Assembly (NCBI RefSeq): GCF_023856365.1
Contig: NC_064541.1
Location: 26,824,214 to 26,888,213, forward strand
Direction of reading: 5' to 3'
From: Brienomyrus brachyistius
Lineage: Eukaryota > Chordata > Actinopteri > Osteoglossiformes > Mormyridae
DNA: 64,000 bases
Positions 28,401-40,690 of this stretch are shown in pieces. Within the stretch, counting starts at the first letter, position 1, and the number at the start of each line of letters is the position of its first letter. Below the pieces are notes generated by a model. The model saw nothing but the letters and a program-made list of their open reading frames with translations. It did not search any database and was not told the origin of the DNA. The position numbers and the translations under genes are program-made.

Positions 28401-31400
28401 TGGTGTGAGGTGGCAGGGTTATACATCCTATTCTTAGAGTTTGTAAGGTCTAGAAGGTATAAATCAGCACCTCACACAGTGAAAATAGGTAAAATTAGGT
28501 AAAAGCAGGGGTGTCAGAAGCATTTTGAATGTGGGGGGGACACACTGGCATAAAAGTAATATTTTATATTAAATGTGGGAGGGGGTCCAAACGAATAATT
28601 ATGAATTGGTGGCGACGCCCATGCATAAAAGTAAAAAATACTCTATGTCACTGTAATGTTCTTACTGTGTTTATTCGACAGTGATTTTCATTTAAAGCAT
28701 CATTTGAGATGCGCATGAAAATGATGCCATTACAGATGCCGGCATGCAGTCAAGTATCACTCTTTTTGGTTTAGAGCTGTACAAGCTGTACAGTCTTCGT
28801 CATACGTAGACACCATGAGAGACTCCCTTGGGATACTTGATAGACAGCTGTCCTCCCCCAGGAATGTACCTCACTATCATCACCAAGAAGAAGAAGGTGG
28901 GCGACCTGCTTGGACACACGATTTGGAAGGCCACAGATTTCGACATCATCTCCTACAAGAAGACGATGCTACACCTGACAGACAGTCAGGTGATGCAATG
29001 GCGCCCCCTGCTGGATGATATCATTACTCTATACAGTAGAACCTTGGATTGCGAGTAATTTGACCTGCGAGTGTTTGGCAAGACGAGCAAAAATTTGTAA
29101 TATTTTAATTTGATGAATGAACGTAGTCTTGCAATATGACTACTACATATACGCTTTGCCTAGTGTCACATAATTACAACTGAGCTGATGATTCTTCTCT
29201 CTCTCTCTCTCTTGCTGCGGTATTGTGGGTAATCGTTTCCCATGCTTGGTCTCAGTCAGCGTGCCTCATGTATATAGTCAAAATTTAGTAGAAAAACACC
29301 ACATGAATAAGGGCGTAGCAGTGCGAGCGATGAATCTGTTTAAGGTTCCTTGTTAAAGTTGCACAAACAGAAAAAGATTCCAGTGAGTTGTCCTACAAAA
29401 TAACCCTCCTCTTCTCCCCTCTCTCTTCTCCCTCACACCATACACTAGTCTTTTCAAAGGTAAAGTGCAGGTTAATTTGTTGTATGTATTTTTCCATTAT
29501 ATTTTGGATTAATCATTTTTATATGAATATTTTTGGGTTGTGGAACGAATCATCTGAGTTTCCATTATTTCTTATGGGAAAATTCGCTTTGATATACAAG
29601 TGCTTTACAAGCACGTTTCCAGAACGAATTATGCTCGCAAACCAAGGTACCACTGTAATCTGTTATATACCATGGTGTGTCTGACTGAACTATACAGCCC
29701 ACATCTGTTCCATGGAAAAAAAATGCTCTCCAGTACTTGTGTATTTGAGTGGGAATGCTTGGGTATCTGTGCAGACTATGTTCACATTGCGTGGGATTTC
29801 AGAGCCCTCTAGTCTCCAGAGAGCAGTACTGCCCGTCCTTGTATCTGTGGAGACTTCTGTGGCTGACCCCTGCCTCTCCACTTCCCTCCATCCTCAGATG
29901 CAAGACAACAAGGCCTTCCTGTCCATGCTGAACAACATGCTGACCATGGACGGCTTCTACTTCAGCACCGATTATGACCTGACTCACAGCTTGCAGAGGC
30001 TGGCCAACACCAGCCCGGAGTTCCAGGACATGAGCTTGCTGGAGAGGGTAAGACTTTTGGGAGATGGGTGAGGGGTGTATCGGAGGAGAGAGGATGGGGA
30101 GATGTCGTCACAAAATGGAGATATGGAGAGGAGGATTGCAGGATGTAAAAGAAGACATAATGTGTGAATGGAAGAGGAATAGGTATGGTGACTGTGGGGG
30201 TGGGGGGTAAATATACAGTGACTGTGGAATCGAGAGCTAGTGCAAGTAGGTACCTGCAGGTAAAAAGTGGGCTCATTCAGGATGTTTTACTAAATAAAGA
30301 CTAAGAATCAAGTCATTCATGTCATATAGTGAGGAAAAGCTGGGGGGGAGGAAGTCAAGTCAATATCTCAAAGGACTTTTGAGGTACGACTATTTGGGAA
30401 TCCCCTGACCTAATGAGTGGAGACCTCACTTATATTTTCATAACAGGTTTCCACCAGTGATTGTGGGATTTTGCCAGAAATCTCCCGAAAAGCCGTTTTC
30501 AAGCTTTATTTTGGTAAAGTTTCCTGGAAATTTCCATAGGCTTCTATGACAAATTTGGTCAAACTGTTGGAAAACTGTTGCTTTTCAGTGGATAACTGGC
30601 TGGCAAAAAGATGAAAAAATATACTTTTGTTTTCATGAAAGAATATTTAAATGTGACATTATTACCAATTTTTACACTTTGATCTCAGTCAAAGTGCTGA
30701 CCTGCTGGTAGCGACTGCGAGAGTGAAAGGAGCAGCACAGGACTGCAGGGTGTAACTGAACAAGGAACTGCGATGTAAGACGGAGCTGCGGAGTGTTTAA
30801 CTTCAGGATGAACTGTCCTGAATTCCAAATAACATGAGAGCGAGAGCCCTGCATGCACTAGAAAGGCACGTTCCTCCAACTTCCTTCAACTGTGCCCACT
30901 CTTCCATCTAGCTGACCCTGTTTAAAACCATAAGCAGTCCATTCCAGGTCTGCTGAGCCTGGCCGTGGCGATCATTAGGTCATCATTAGGGTCACCTGCT
31001 TTCCTCTGTAATGCCTATTGGCTGCCTTCGTTTCTCCAGTGCGTTTCAGAAGTTGTCGTGATTCTGTTGACAACCTGGCTCCCCCTTGTGGGCAGTCTTA
31101 TGAAGTCGCCCAGTAAGCTCAGCCAGCTCTGTCAGCGATATCGAGACTGTCAGTGTTTCTCTGATTCGCAGGCTGATCAGAGGTTTGTATGGAATGGACA
31201 TCTGCTGAGAGAATTTATCGCACAACCTGAGGTAAGAGCTAAAGTCAAAATTAATACACAAATGTTTGCGTACATTCATTATGTGGCCTGCGTGAATACA
31301 GCTTGAATAGGAATGCTGTTGAGTTCCAGGCTTAGTGCAGATGTGACTGTTGCTGTTCTGACATGCATGGTCCACATGTTTGAGTTGTTTTTTTAACACG

Positions 31401-34400
31401 CGTTTCCTGTAACAGCTGCACAAGTTTTCTTACCCTGTCCTTCACGGATGTATCCTTTCCATCGAAAGGAAATTAACCCCCCCCACCACAAGGTGGCAGT
31501 AGAGGGCAGAAGACCAAGCCAAGTCAGTTTGTGTTGAGAGAGAGAGAGAGAGAGAGAGAGGAAGGGAAGGGAAGGGGGTGGAGGACTAATCTAATGTAAG
31601 GTATAGATACAGATATAAAGATAAAATATCTGGGTCAACTCCAGGGTTCAACTCCATGTCACACTGTCTTGTTTAATAATTTATTAAATTACTAATGGAG
31701 TGTATGTCATCTCTATATGTTGACGTTAGCTTTTAAAATTCTGAAGGTCTGTCAGGAATGTAATCAGTGTCACATGTTACATGAATTTATGATGAATTTA
31801 TGCAGGATTAGGATTTATTTTTTGTGAATGCTGAAATTCTAGTCAGACTTCTGTCGATGATATAGTTCTTTAAAAATGTGTAATTGGAAAACTCCGATCA
31901 AAGACTGTATTTCAAAGCCATGGTGCTATGGGGTGGAGGATTCCCTTAACCAGCAGGTCTCAGTCATCACCGTGAAGTCTGGTTGCATCAATGGGAAGGT
32001 CTTCGACTGGGTCCTCATTTCCCGCAGAAGCTGCTTCCGGGCTGGAGTCCGCTACTACGTGCGAGGTGAGATGACAGTTGGTTGTTGTTTCGGGTCCTTG
32101 TCTCCTACCTGTGCTGGTGTCTTGATGTCATTAGCCCTGCGGTGTAAAGGTGGTTGGGGGTTTTCCCAGACTGACCTCAACACGGGTCTGTTCTGCACAC
32201 TCGGCAGGTATTGACTCAGAGGGTCACGCTGCCAACTTTATAGAGACAGAACAGATTGTGCAGTACAACGGAGGAAAAGCCTCATTCGTGCAGGTGAGTT
32301 TGGGGAGATGAAGACACGTCAGCCTGGTTTAGACACTGACTGCTGTCTTTAATTGTTTTATGGAAACGGCAGGCACTGATGAGCTCTGGTTGAACCATGT
32401 CCCGTGTTAAGCCGCAGTGAAGTCTATAAGGGCTTCTCCTTAAACATGTTTGTGAAATGGGGCCCTTTTCCATTGAGATCACTATACTACCCAGTTTGTA
32501 ATACCAAAGCTTTCCCAGAATTCTCTGCGTTCCCAGGCTTGGGGTTTCACCGCATTGACGCTCTCGCTGTACTTCTCTCTACAGACCCGAGGCTCTATTC
32601 CATTCTTTTGGTCTCAAAGGCCGAACCTCAAGTACAAGCCCAAGCCGCAGATCAGCAAATCCACCAGCCACGTGAGCCGCACTTCTAAATACCCCCAACA
32701 TGCTCCGCCTTTTGGGAAACTACCTGGTCTGATGTCTCTCCCAGTTAAAGGCCTGTGGTGTTTCTCCGTTCGCTTCACAGTTGGATGGCTTCCAGAGGCA
32801 TTTCGACTCCCAGGTCATCCTTTATGGCAAACAAACGATTCTGAATCTGGTACGGCTCCGTCATCCCCATTTGCCGTCTGTCGCTGTCTTAACGGCATCT
32901 CTACTCAATGCTCACAGTGCCTCCGCTTTATGGCCATCATACGTATCCTGTGTTCATTCCACACGTTATTTGCGAATTAACATTACATGTATGTGAGATT
33001 CCGTCTGGGTCACATGTGTGTGCAGTTTGCATGTTCTCCCCATGTCGTCGTGGGGTTTCCTCCAGGTACTCCGGTTTCCCCCCACAGTCCAAAAACATGT
33101 TGAGGCTAATTGGAGTTACTAAATTGCCCATAGGTGTGCATGTGTGAGTGACTGGTGTGTGAGTGTGCCCTGCGATGGGCTGGCCCCCCATCCTGGGTTA
33201 TTCCCTGCCTTGTGCCCCCTGCCTCGTGCCCATAGGCTCCGGACCCCCCGCGACCCAGTAGGATAAGCGGTTTGGAAAATGGATGGATGGATAGATTGCA
33301 TAGCAACAGTGTGTAACTCAGTAGTGGCTAGTCTTATCCAGAAAGAGCCTTTGTATATGTGGGTTTTCACTGCAGTTCTGTTGAAGAGTCCTCACACATG
33401 GGCTTGAGTAGCTGACCTAAGTGTTTTCCCAAAAACCTGCATACACACTGGCCCTTTGTGGATAAGATGGCTGGAGTAACCGTACGTGTCACAAACGTTG
33501 AGTATAAACCACTTGGCCTTTTCAGCATTGGTGATGAGTGTCTGTTTCCGCAGGTGAACCAGAAAGGGTCGGAGAAGCCATTGGAACAGGCCTTCGCCAA
33601 GATGGCTTCCAGTGTGGCCAATGGGATGGTCAGGTCAGGGATCCTCCATCCCATGATTCTCATTGGTTTGGGGCTATTCCTGACCCTGCTGAGTTCCTTT
33701 GTCTGTATCTGATGCTGCAGTAAAGAGTTCCCCATTGTGCATCCTAATTTCTGTCCAACCACATGCTTGGGTTTAAAAATGAGTTAATCCCTTTCCTCTG
33801 AGAAAGGAAATTAGATTATGAATAGTTTCTTCTACTGTGGAGTTTTGTATGACCAAACATGCCAAACACAGTTGCAGTAAAGGAAAGGAAAAATGCTGGG
33901 ATTAGCTGAACACGTCTGTAAGGGGCACAAGGGAAGCCTGCAGGATGCCTCACTCAGCCCCTCCTTAGAATGGAACATTGCACCAAAAACTGAAGACGTT
34001 TGTTGTTAGGCTGCCAATGTTTTTCTTCCTCCTCAGATATGTCGCCTTCGATTTCCACAAGGAGTGCAGCCGGATGAGGTGGGACCGGCTCCAGGTCCTG
34101 GTGGACAGCGTGTCTGAGATGCAGGATGAGTCTGGGTGTGTTGAGGTCCTACCTGCTGGTGATAACACAACCCAACCCCACGCTAATGACACTGCATGCC
34201 TACACTTACAGCATGTGGTTCCGTCTTTCCTGACATGACGTTTGAAACGTGTTTCACGTGAGCGATCGCCTTAGAATGATCTTCATCCTGCGAATCTTCC
34301 TTGGCGACCCAGCTACTTCCTGGTGGACCCTGAGGGAGTGGTACTCATCCAACAGGAGGGCACGTTTCGCAGTAACTGCATGGACTGCCTGGACCGCACC

Positions 34401-37400
34401 AATGTCATCCAGAGCCTGCTGGCACGCCGCTCACTACAGTCGCAGTTGCAGGTGTGGAGGAGGGGCCTCAGACCTCACCCCCATCCAATCAGCCACACCC
34501 TGGCTTCGATAGCCACTCCCTAATCAATTTCACCACACCCCTTTTCAGACAGACACACCCCCATCCAGTGAGATTGCTTCCATATTTAATGACGAATTGT
34601 TATTATCGCTAAATTTTTGTATGCAGTAAAATCCAGTTATAATAGACTTCAAGGGACCTGGCAAAACAGTCCGTTATATCCAAAGACCATTATATCCAGA
34701 GTTGCTGTATGCCCAGAACATAACTACAGGACACCATTTACTCATGCTACACCCCAGCAGACACACTTGTGGTATCGATTATTATACTGTACATGTAGTA
34801 ATCCAGGGGGCGGCATGGGAGTGCAGTGGTTAGCACTGTTGCCTCACACCTCTGGGACCCGGGTTTGAGTCTCCGCCTGGGTCACATGTGTGCGGAGTTT
34901 GCATGTTCTCCCCATGTTGTCGTGGGGTTTCCTCCGGGTACTCCAGTTTCTCCCCCACAGTCCAAAAACATGCTGAGGCTAATTGGACTTGCTAAATTGC
35001 CCGTAGGAATGCATGTGAGAGTGAATGGTGTGTGAATGTGCCCTGCGATGGGCTGGCCCCCCATCCTGGGTTGTTCCCTGCCTCATGCCCATTGCTTCCG
35101 GGATGGGCTCCGGACCCCCCACAACCCAGTAGGATAAGCGGTTTGGAAAATGGATGGATGGATGGATGTAGTAATCCAGCTTTACCTGACCAGATTCGTG
35201 ACTATTGATAATCCCAATTACGTATCTGCACTGGATATCACCGGCATGCTACACACCTTGTAGGCGGAGCCTGCATGTCCGTTATAGCGAACAAAACTAC
35301 AGCTAAAAGCGGCCCTGGGGACCAAATTGTTTGTCCTTTAAAAGCGAAATTTCATTATATGTGAGTCCGCTATATCTGATGCCTTTTCTGCATGTTCTTA
35401 AAGGCGCACGGCCGGGACCAGCGGACCTCGTCCGTTGTAGACGATATTCTGTTACAAGCGATTCCATTATAATGGGATTTTATTGTAGTCAAGAAATCGC
35501 CTCTTTGACCAGCAGTCCATTAACTCTGAAACGATCACATGCTTACACAGTCCAGCTTTTCATCCCTGATTGCTGTCCTTCCAGAGGCTGGGCGTTCTTC
35601 ATGTGGGCCAGAGGATTGAGGAGCAGGCAGACTTTGAAAAGATATACAAGAACGGTGAGTCCCTTTCCGTTTACTCTTCTCTGACGCCCTCGTGGTCCTC
35701 TGCAGCAGTCTGACTGTGCCCCTCTGCTCTCCATCCAGCCTGGGCTGACAATGCCAATGCCTGTGCCAAGCAGTATGCTGGAACTGGGGCCCTGAAGACA
35801 GACTTCACAAGGTGACAGGCTGGTGTAGTGTGGAGGGTATGAGTTGAGGCACAGACTTGCGCTAAGCCTGCATGTGGATGTTAGTGGTGCCTCATCCTTT
35901 CAAGTAAGATGGAAGTCTTTGGGTTTTTTTTGTCCTTTTCTATGCGACAGAACTATTAGACCTACAGTAGCAGTCAAAAGTCTACACACACTTGCTTTTA
36001 ATGCATTTGTCTCTATTTTAGTTGTTATCCACCTTAAAGTAAATGGCCTCAAAGCAATTAAGTAAAACATATCAAATATTGCAATGACCAATAGAAGTGT
36101 TCAACATCTCGAAATTGTCTCAGATTTTAGACTCTTCAAAGCCCCCCTTTTGCTTTGATGACATCATTGCAGACTCCCTGCATTCTTTCGATCAGCTTCC
36201 AGATGTAGCCACCTGGAATGATTCTCCAACAGTCCTGAAGGAGTTTCCAAAAGTTCTGGGCACAATCCCACAAACCGTGGGGTTTAGGTCGGAGGGATTG
36301 TGGGGGCCAGGTGTCACAGCACTCCATCTCTTTCCTTGTTCACAGGATAATACTTGCAACATAACCACGAGATGTACTTAGGGTCATTATCTTGTTGAAA
36401 AACACACGATTTTCAGCAGGTGTGTGCAGGCTTTTGACTGATCTGTATAATAACCTAAATACTCTAATGCATTAAGGGTCGTATCACCCATGCGAGTCCA
36501 GCCTGGTGATGCTGTCTGACCTGTCATTGCCCCCCCAGGACAGGGAAGAGGACCTACTGGGGGCTTTTAATGGATGGCTGGAACTCCATGATCAGATACT
36601 ACAAGAACAACTTCTCTGATGGCTTCCGACAGGTGCTCTGTACTGACACCCTTGTATGTGTGTGTGTGTGCTGTGAGTGTCCTGTTTAGTAAAAACCTCT
36701 CCAATCTCTACTGTCACTCGTAGGACTCCATCGATCTGTTTCTGGGGAACTACATGGTGGATGAGGTGGATGTTTCCACACCCCTTCAAATCCAGAGGGA
36801 CTGGAGATTCCTGACGGTGGGCATAGTCGTCATCTTATAAGCCTGGTCTCATAGGTTATCCCTCAACCAGATGTGAAGATCACCATCAACCATAAGTGTG
36901 CCTGTGTGTAGACCCTGGGTCCCATCACTGACCTCTTCCTGCCTGCCTTTCAGCTGCCTGTCATCATGGTTGTCGCCTTCTCCATGTGTATCATCTGCCT
37001 GCTCATGGCCGGTGAGGAAAGATTTATTTTCTCTTTCGCGCTACGCCTCAGGTATTTCCGAGACGCCCGGTAAAATATTGCTTTGAAAAGCTTAATAGGA
37101 ATTAATATCAGTAGTTAAACATGGTTCCAGCCAAAAAAAATAAACCCTTCATTTAAGCTTAATGAAGACCTATGAGCTTGTTGTTGGATTTCTGCCAACG
37201 ATCTGAAATCTATAAGTTCCTAGAACTGCGTTAGCAGCTGAACTGAGCTTCTGGCTCGGGCTGGACCAGTGATATTGTAGTTGGTAGGACATGAGATCCT
37301 TATCATCGATTAAAAAATACATACTGCCGTCTTCAACACCACCACCACCACCCCCCCCCCCCCCCTGGTCAGGTGACACGTGGACGGAAACTTTGGCATA

Positions 37401-37509
37401 TGTGCTCTTCTGGGGCACGGCCAGCATCACCACGGGGGGCGTCATCCTCATCAACGGTCAGGAGTTTGTGGACGCACCACGACTGGTGCAGAAGGAGAAG
37501 ATGGACTGA
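24210..37509 (+). CDS. sacm1l: Phosphatidylinositol-3-phosphatase SAC1 (SACM1L), complete
   Basis: Exons: 24210-24238, 27708-27805, 28089-28163, 28862-28989, 29898-30047, 31172-31231, 31416-31449, 31964-32065, 32208-32293, 32585-32671, 32781-32849, 33554-33633, 34037-34135, 34313-34451, 35585-35654, 35739-35811, 36539-36632, 36724-36816, 36954-37011 and 37373-37509. They total 1761 nt, giving 586 aa (human 587), in phase throughout. SAC1 is an ER/Golgi membrane phosphatase that removes phosphate from PI4P and related lipids. The catalytic CX5R motif sits in '[12 protein letters not shown]' with Cys388 and Arg394. Two C-terminal membrane helices follow ('[18 protein letters not shown]'-type, here [15 protein letters not shown]..., and '[12 protein letters not shown]'). 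The last residues, KEKMD, keep the KxKxx ER-retrieval signal. The exon 8 acceptor is the second of two nearby AGs and is required for frame. Introns are packed with DNA transposons and SINEs. Confidence 0.97.
25009..25170. repeat. Diverged fish DNA-transposon-like repeat in sacm1l intron 1
   Basis: The block beginning AGTAACAAAGTACATTTACT and ending near TTTTGACTCCACTACATTT resembles a widespread fish MITE family ending in ACTTTTACTCCACTACATTT. The family assignment is from memory. The palindromic structure is only partly preserved. Confidence 0.45.
25383..25412 (+). repeat. CA microsatellite
   Basis: A perfect (CA)n dinucleotide run of about 30 bases in sacm1l intron 1. Confidence 0.95.
26447..26606 (+). 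repeat. 53-bp tandem repeat, three copies
   Basis: The segment GCAAACTGGCGGTTTTCCAT restarts at 26453, 26506 and 26559, so the period is 53 bases. Copies two and three are nearly identical; copy one differs at a few bases. The unit resembles the internal arm of a MITE (TTTTCCACTGCCACC... just upstream) that has been amplified. Confidence 0.9.
26755..27118 (-). mobile_element. Tc1/mariner fragment in sacm1l intron 1
   Basis: Sequence at about 26930-27118 is clearly homologous to the 3' half of the Tc1 element at 21906-22932 (TTCATCCCA..., CTCTGTGCAGGCCAGTCAAG, TTGGAACAG blocks). The upstream part looks like the equivalent of another Tc1 lineage. No transposase frame remains. Confidence 0.65.
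27140..27672. mobile_element. Non-autonomous DNA transposon abutting sacm1l exon 2
   Basis: The left end TACAGGTATCCCCGCGTTTC and right end (CTTTCGGAGGGTAGGGGAAACCA) are imperfect inverted copies, with the internal pair TTTCACAAATTCAC.../...GGCTTACGAAAGG. Such ends are typical of Tigger/pogo-like or related fish MITEs. The right end is only about 35 bases from the exon 2 acceptor. Confidence 0.65.
29032..29657. mobile_element. Non-autonomous Tc1/mariner-superfamily element in sacm1l intron 4
   Basis: Inverted ends TACAGTAGAACCTTGG (29032) and CCAAGGTACCACTGTA (ending 29657), with further arms GATTGCGAG / CTCGCAAAC, begin and end in TA. No coding region is seen. It contains an internal CT microsatellite near 29195-29212. 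Confidence 0.8.
31536..31577 (+). repeat. GA microsatellite with GAAGG tail
   Basis: About 26 bases of (GA)n, then GGAAGGGAAGGG, in sacm1l intron 7. Confidence 0.9.
33000..33298 (+). mobile_element. 5'-truncated tRNA-derived SINE in sacm1l intron 11
   Basis: It begins at the B-box region (GATTCCGTCTGGGTCACATG) and runs to the family's end (ACCCAGTAGGATAAGCGG, TTTGGAAAATGGATGG) with a short ATGG tail. It is close in sequence to the 34807 copy but lacks the tRNA head. Confidence 0.85.
34620..35489. mobile_element. Non-autonomous DNA transposon in sacm1l intron 14, host of a SINE insertion
   Basis: The left end (TGCAGTAAAATCCAGTTATA) and right end (TCCATTATAATGGGATTTTA) are inverted copies. 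Internal repeats of CGTTATATCC / TTATAGCGAAC and similar blocks recur on both arms. Its middle is interrupted by the SINE at 34807-35165; without it the element is about 500 bp. Confidence 0.75.
34807..35165 (+). mobile_element. Full-length tRNA-derived SINE with target-site duplication
   Basis: The 5' head carries an A-box-like TGGTTAGCACTG and a B-box-like GGTTTGAGTCTC of a tRNA-type pol III promoter. The body ends with GGATAAGCGG and TTTGGAAAATGG plus an (ATGG)n tail. It is flanked by a perfect 14-base duplication, ATGTAGTAATCCAG, at 34793-34806 and 35166-35179. It is the best-preserved copy in the window and serves as reference for the others. Confidence 0.93.
35963..36447. mobile_element. 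Non-autonomous Tc1-like element in sacm1l intron 16
   Basis: The ends CAGTCAAAAGTCTACACACA (from 35971) and TGTGTGCAGGCTTTTGACTG (to 36440) are inverted copies, extended to outer TACAG/CTGTA at TA. The interior resembles a degraded antisense Tc1 transposase (CTTTGATGACATCATTGC...), but no frame is intact. Confidence 0.85.
37337..37365 (+). repeat. ACC repeat followed by C tract next to the sacm1l exon 20 acceptor
   Basis: A (ACC)n run is followed by about 16 C. Then comes CTGGTCAG, the acceptor of the last coding exon at 37373. The tract doubles as the polypyrimidine tract. Confidence 0.9.
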
Positions 37510-37812
37510 ACGTGCACGTGTGGAAAGCGGTCGAGATTGGCGGACTCCTCCTTCGCTTCCCCGCTCTCCTCCTCTTCCTCCCAGCTGAGCCGGGGCTGTT
37601 GTCTGTACTGATGGTAGTGGGGGGAGGGGTCCGTGGCCCTAGAGAGGTCTACCCGGACGTGCCGCTGTCCACACCCCACATGTAGAGGGAACGTGGCGTC
37701 CTGCAGCCCTCCTGCCGTCTCCTCTGCCCTCCCATGACCAGGGAGCACGAATCTGAGACCATCTGCTGCCATCGGTTGTGACGTCTTCTTGTGATCAACA
37801 AATAAGTCAACG

Positions 37813-37818
37813 AATAAA
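37813..37818 (+). terminator. sacm1l: Polyadenylation signal of sacm1l
   Basis: A canonical AATAAA lies about 305 bases after the sacm1l stop codon, with similar AATAAG hexamers just before and after it. Confidence 0.65.
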
Positions 37819-38813
37819 TCTGCCAACGAATAAGTCAAAATATCTGTGTTTTCCTGGGAGTGGAAGTTTTTCAGACCTTCAGAAACACTTGTGGTGGTTC
37901 TACCAACAGCATATTTTGTGTCTATGAAAATCTGAAGGCTTTGAGCACTACATCCCCCCCTTACCTTTACCTGCTTCCATGCTTAATTTTCACTCCCTGT
38001 TTAGGTCTTGTACTCTCTTTGATATACCCAGAGGAAAATTCAGCTTATTCCCATACTTATGAATGATTGTAATTAAACCAATGAATGACTTATACAAGTA
38101 CATTGGCTTATATCAGACCCATTTTAATCTTCCTGTTGCTGGGTGTTGAGCCATAATATGCAGCCCTTTGTGATGGATCTGTATGAGGAAGACTGAGGAG
38201 GTCATTAGGGACGTCACACTCGCTGGCTGTGGTTTCATTGCTCCTTGTATTTTCCCACGAGGCAGGACCAGCCGGCCCATGAGCAGATTACCAGTTAGTG
38301 TATCAACGCCAGCAATCCTCTCACTTGCATCCTGTTTGTTTCAGTACTCAGATCATCTAGTGGTAGGTTTGGTGGGTTCGGGGGTTGCGACTGTGCATAA
38401 TGGGTGAATGGTTTGTATATAATGTAACACATTATACAGTATTTCTCATTCTGTTACTGGCTATTGGAATGACTTCAGCCTATCAGAGAATGTGATGATC
38501 AGTTGCTATGACAATGACTAATTAATGTTGTTGCACCAGTTACACATACAGTGCCAGTGAATGTCTCTGTGAAAGTAAATCTTTGACCCCAGGCGGAACA
38601 CGTGCTGGATTCTGTTTATAATTTTTTCTTTTACTTAATTTTAACTTTTGTTGTAAACATTTACCTTGGTAAGTAACTAAAGAGGTGTCAGTTTGGGGAA
38701 CTACTTTGTAGAAGCATGGGTTCCATGCCAGACTGTAAGGGTTAGTGAATGTACACATTTCCTTGGTTTGGTTGTGCATAGTAGATGTCTTGCTCTGTGT
38801 GAGTTACATGCTC

Positions 38814-39210
38814 TGGTATCACTTTACTTAAAGCTGTAATCATAATGCACTATCAATACCTTCACAAGGCATTATGAACACAGCCATAAATATTTATAAA
38901 AACACAACTCATTATAGCCATCTTTATTATGCATTGGGAATGCCTTATGAAGCCCTCGTAAGTCCTATAATGCACTATAGATACCTTCATAATGCATTAT
39001 AATGGTAAATATAAGCATTAAGAATGCTTTGTGTTGCATTATAAAGGTATCTATAGTGCATTATAGATGAGAGCTTCATGGAGAATTCATAATGCACAAT
39101 AAACATGGCTATAATGTGTTATGCCTCTATAAATAGTTGTAGCCATGTTCATAACACTTTATGAATGCATTATAATACATTATACACGACTGCTTTAAGT
39201 AAAGTTACCA
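38814..39210. mobile_element. Palindromic MITE
   Basis: The ends TGGTATCACTTTACTTAAAG and CTTTAAGTAAAGTTACCA are inverted copies. The interior is a long imperfect palindrome built of TATAATGCATTATAA-like and CATAATGCACTAT-like motifs. There is no coding capacity. Confidence 0.85.
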
Positions 39211-40029
39211 AAGCTCTTCTAATTGCTGAGAAGTTCTGCTGTAAGCCAAATTGAATAAGGCCACACACCATTCCTGTAACTTACTAAGAAACGCAACAGG
39301 CGCATTGAAAATATAGCACTGTCTCCATATGTGTGGCTGCTGTCCATGTACCGTGGTATAATACTCATGGTAGGGAGCAGTTTTGTTTCTTCAACAATTC
39401 CATTATCTTTTCTAGAAGAGAGGCCGTTCTATCTTTTGTTACCTTGTATGGATGTGTTCATGATACACAAAATAATGGTTCAGATGAATGATGTACGCAG
39501 GACTGTTACGCGATGTTTGGTCATTTCCCCTTCTGTTCAGCTGGAATGTTCTATTTTCCAATAACTTTGTAATAAAAGCCGACATAAAAGATATTCTTTG
39601 TCATCCATCCCAGGGTTCTTCTCTCGGAACTGAATTAGATGGAATGAACGTGAGAATGTTGGGCCACAGCCTGTGGTCTGCTCTCCTGGCCATAGGGTCG
39701 ATTGGCTGAGATGCGGGTCTAAGCAGGTTCAGATATGGGTTGCAACTGGGCTGGGAATATGAACCCATCTAGTACCACCAGCATAGTAACACTTTTTAAA
39801 TTATATGTATTTACTTATTTTGCCAAGTGATGAAATCTCTTTAATTATATACCAAAACTCACGCAATTAATGCATCCTACAAGCAAAAACTGAAAGTTTA
39901 TGTAGGGTGTTTGTAGAGGTTCTGGCAGTAAACTGAAAAAAAATACTTTACAGAAATAACCCATTTTGGAAATAAATATATGCCAGTGTTGTTTACATTC
40001 CTGTTACTTCAGAAACGTCCAGATCAGGT

Positions 40030-40690
40030 CAGTTCAGGTTGGGGAGCATGCACTGATCCAGCAAACCCACCACACAGCAAAACGCCTCAGGATCCCAGCC
40101 GGCGAACCCCCAGGCAGATGCACGGTCCAGTCCCACCCTCCGGAAATGGCCATCCATCTGCCGCAGCCATGTGTTACATGGGCGTCTCCTTGGCCTGGTC
40201 CAGCCACTGGGGTTCTCAGCAATGAGAGTCCTGCGGCTCACCCTCAGGGAAACGAGGCACATGCCGTACCTGACACTCCCTCACAATGCAGGTAATGTGC
40301 CTCATTCGGGACTCCTCTAGCAACCGCTCATTCGACACAAAGTCAAACCAGCGGTAGCCAAGGATTCTCCTAAGAGACACAGTACTGGAGGAGTCCAGTC
40401 TTCGTCTCAACTCACTGGATACCGTCCATGTTTCAGAGCCATGCAGTAAGACAGGGAGCACCGGGACTCTAAAGACTTGGACCTTCGTCATCTTGTAAAG
40501 ATACCGGGAGCCACATACCCGTTTCCAGTGACCTCAAGACCCCCCATGCTCTCCCAATCCATCTGCTGACTTCATAGGAAGTCACCAGAGACATGAATGT
40601 TGCTGTCAAGGTAGGTAAATCTCCCGACAAGGTTGACATTCTCCCCGCAGACAGACACAATTCTGATGGCTGTGCCAAATAAGTCATTAA
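40030..40690 (-). mobile_element. 3' part of a LINE reverse transcriptase
   Basis: The minus strand translates, with one frame change, to 'VLPVLLHGSETWTVSSELRR' then 'LRRILGYRWFDFVSNERLLE' (40491-40216). It continues in another frame with 'HGCGRWMAISGGWDWTVH' or the overlapping 'RPRRRPCNTWLRQMDGHFRR' (40262-40029). This is the thumb/C-terminal region of a fish non-LTR element. The clade was not assigned. It is dead by frameshift and truncation. Confidence 0.75.
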
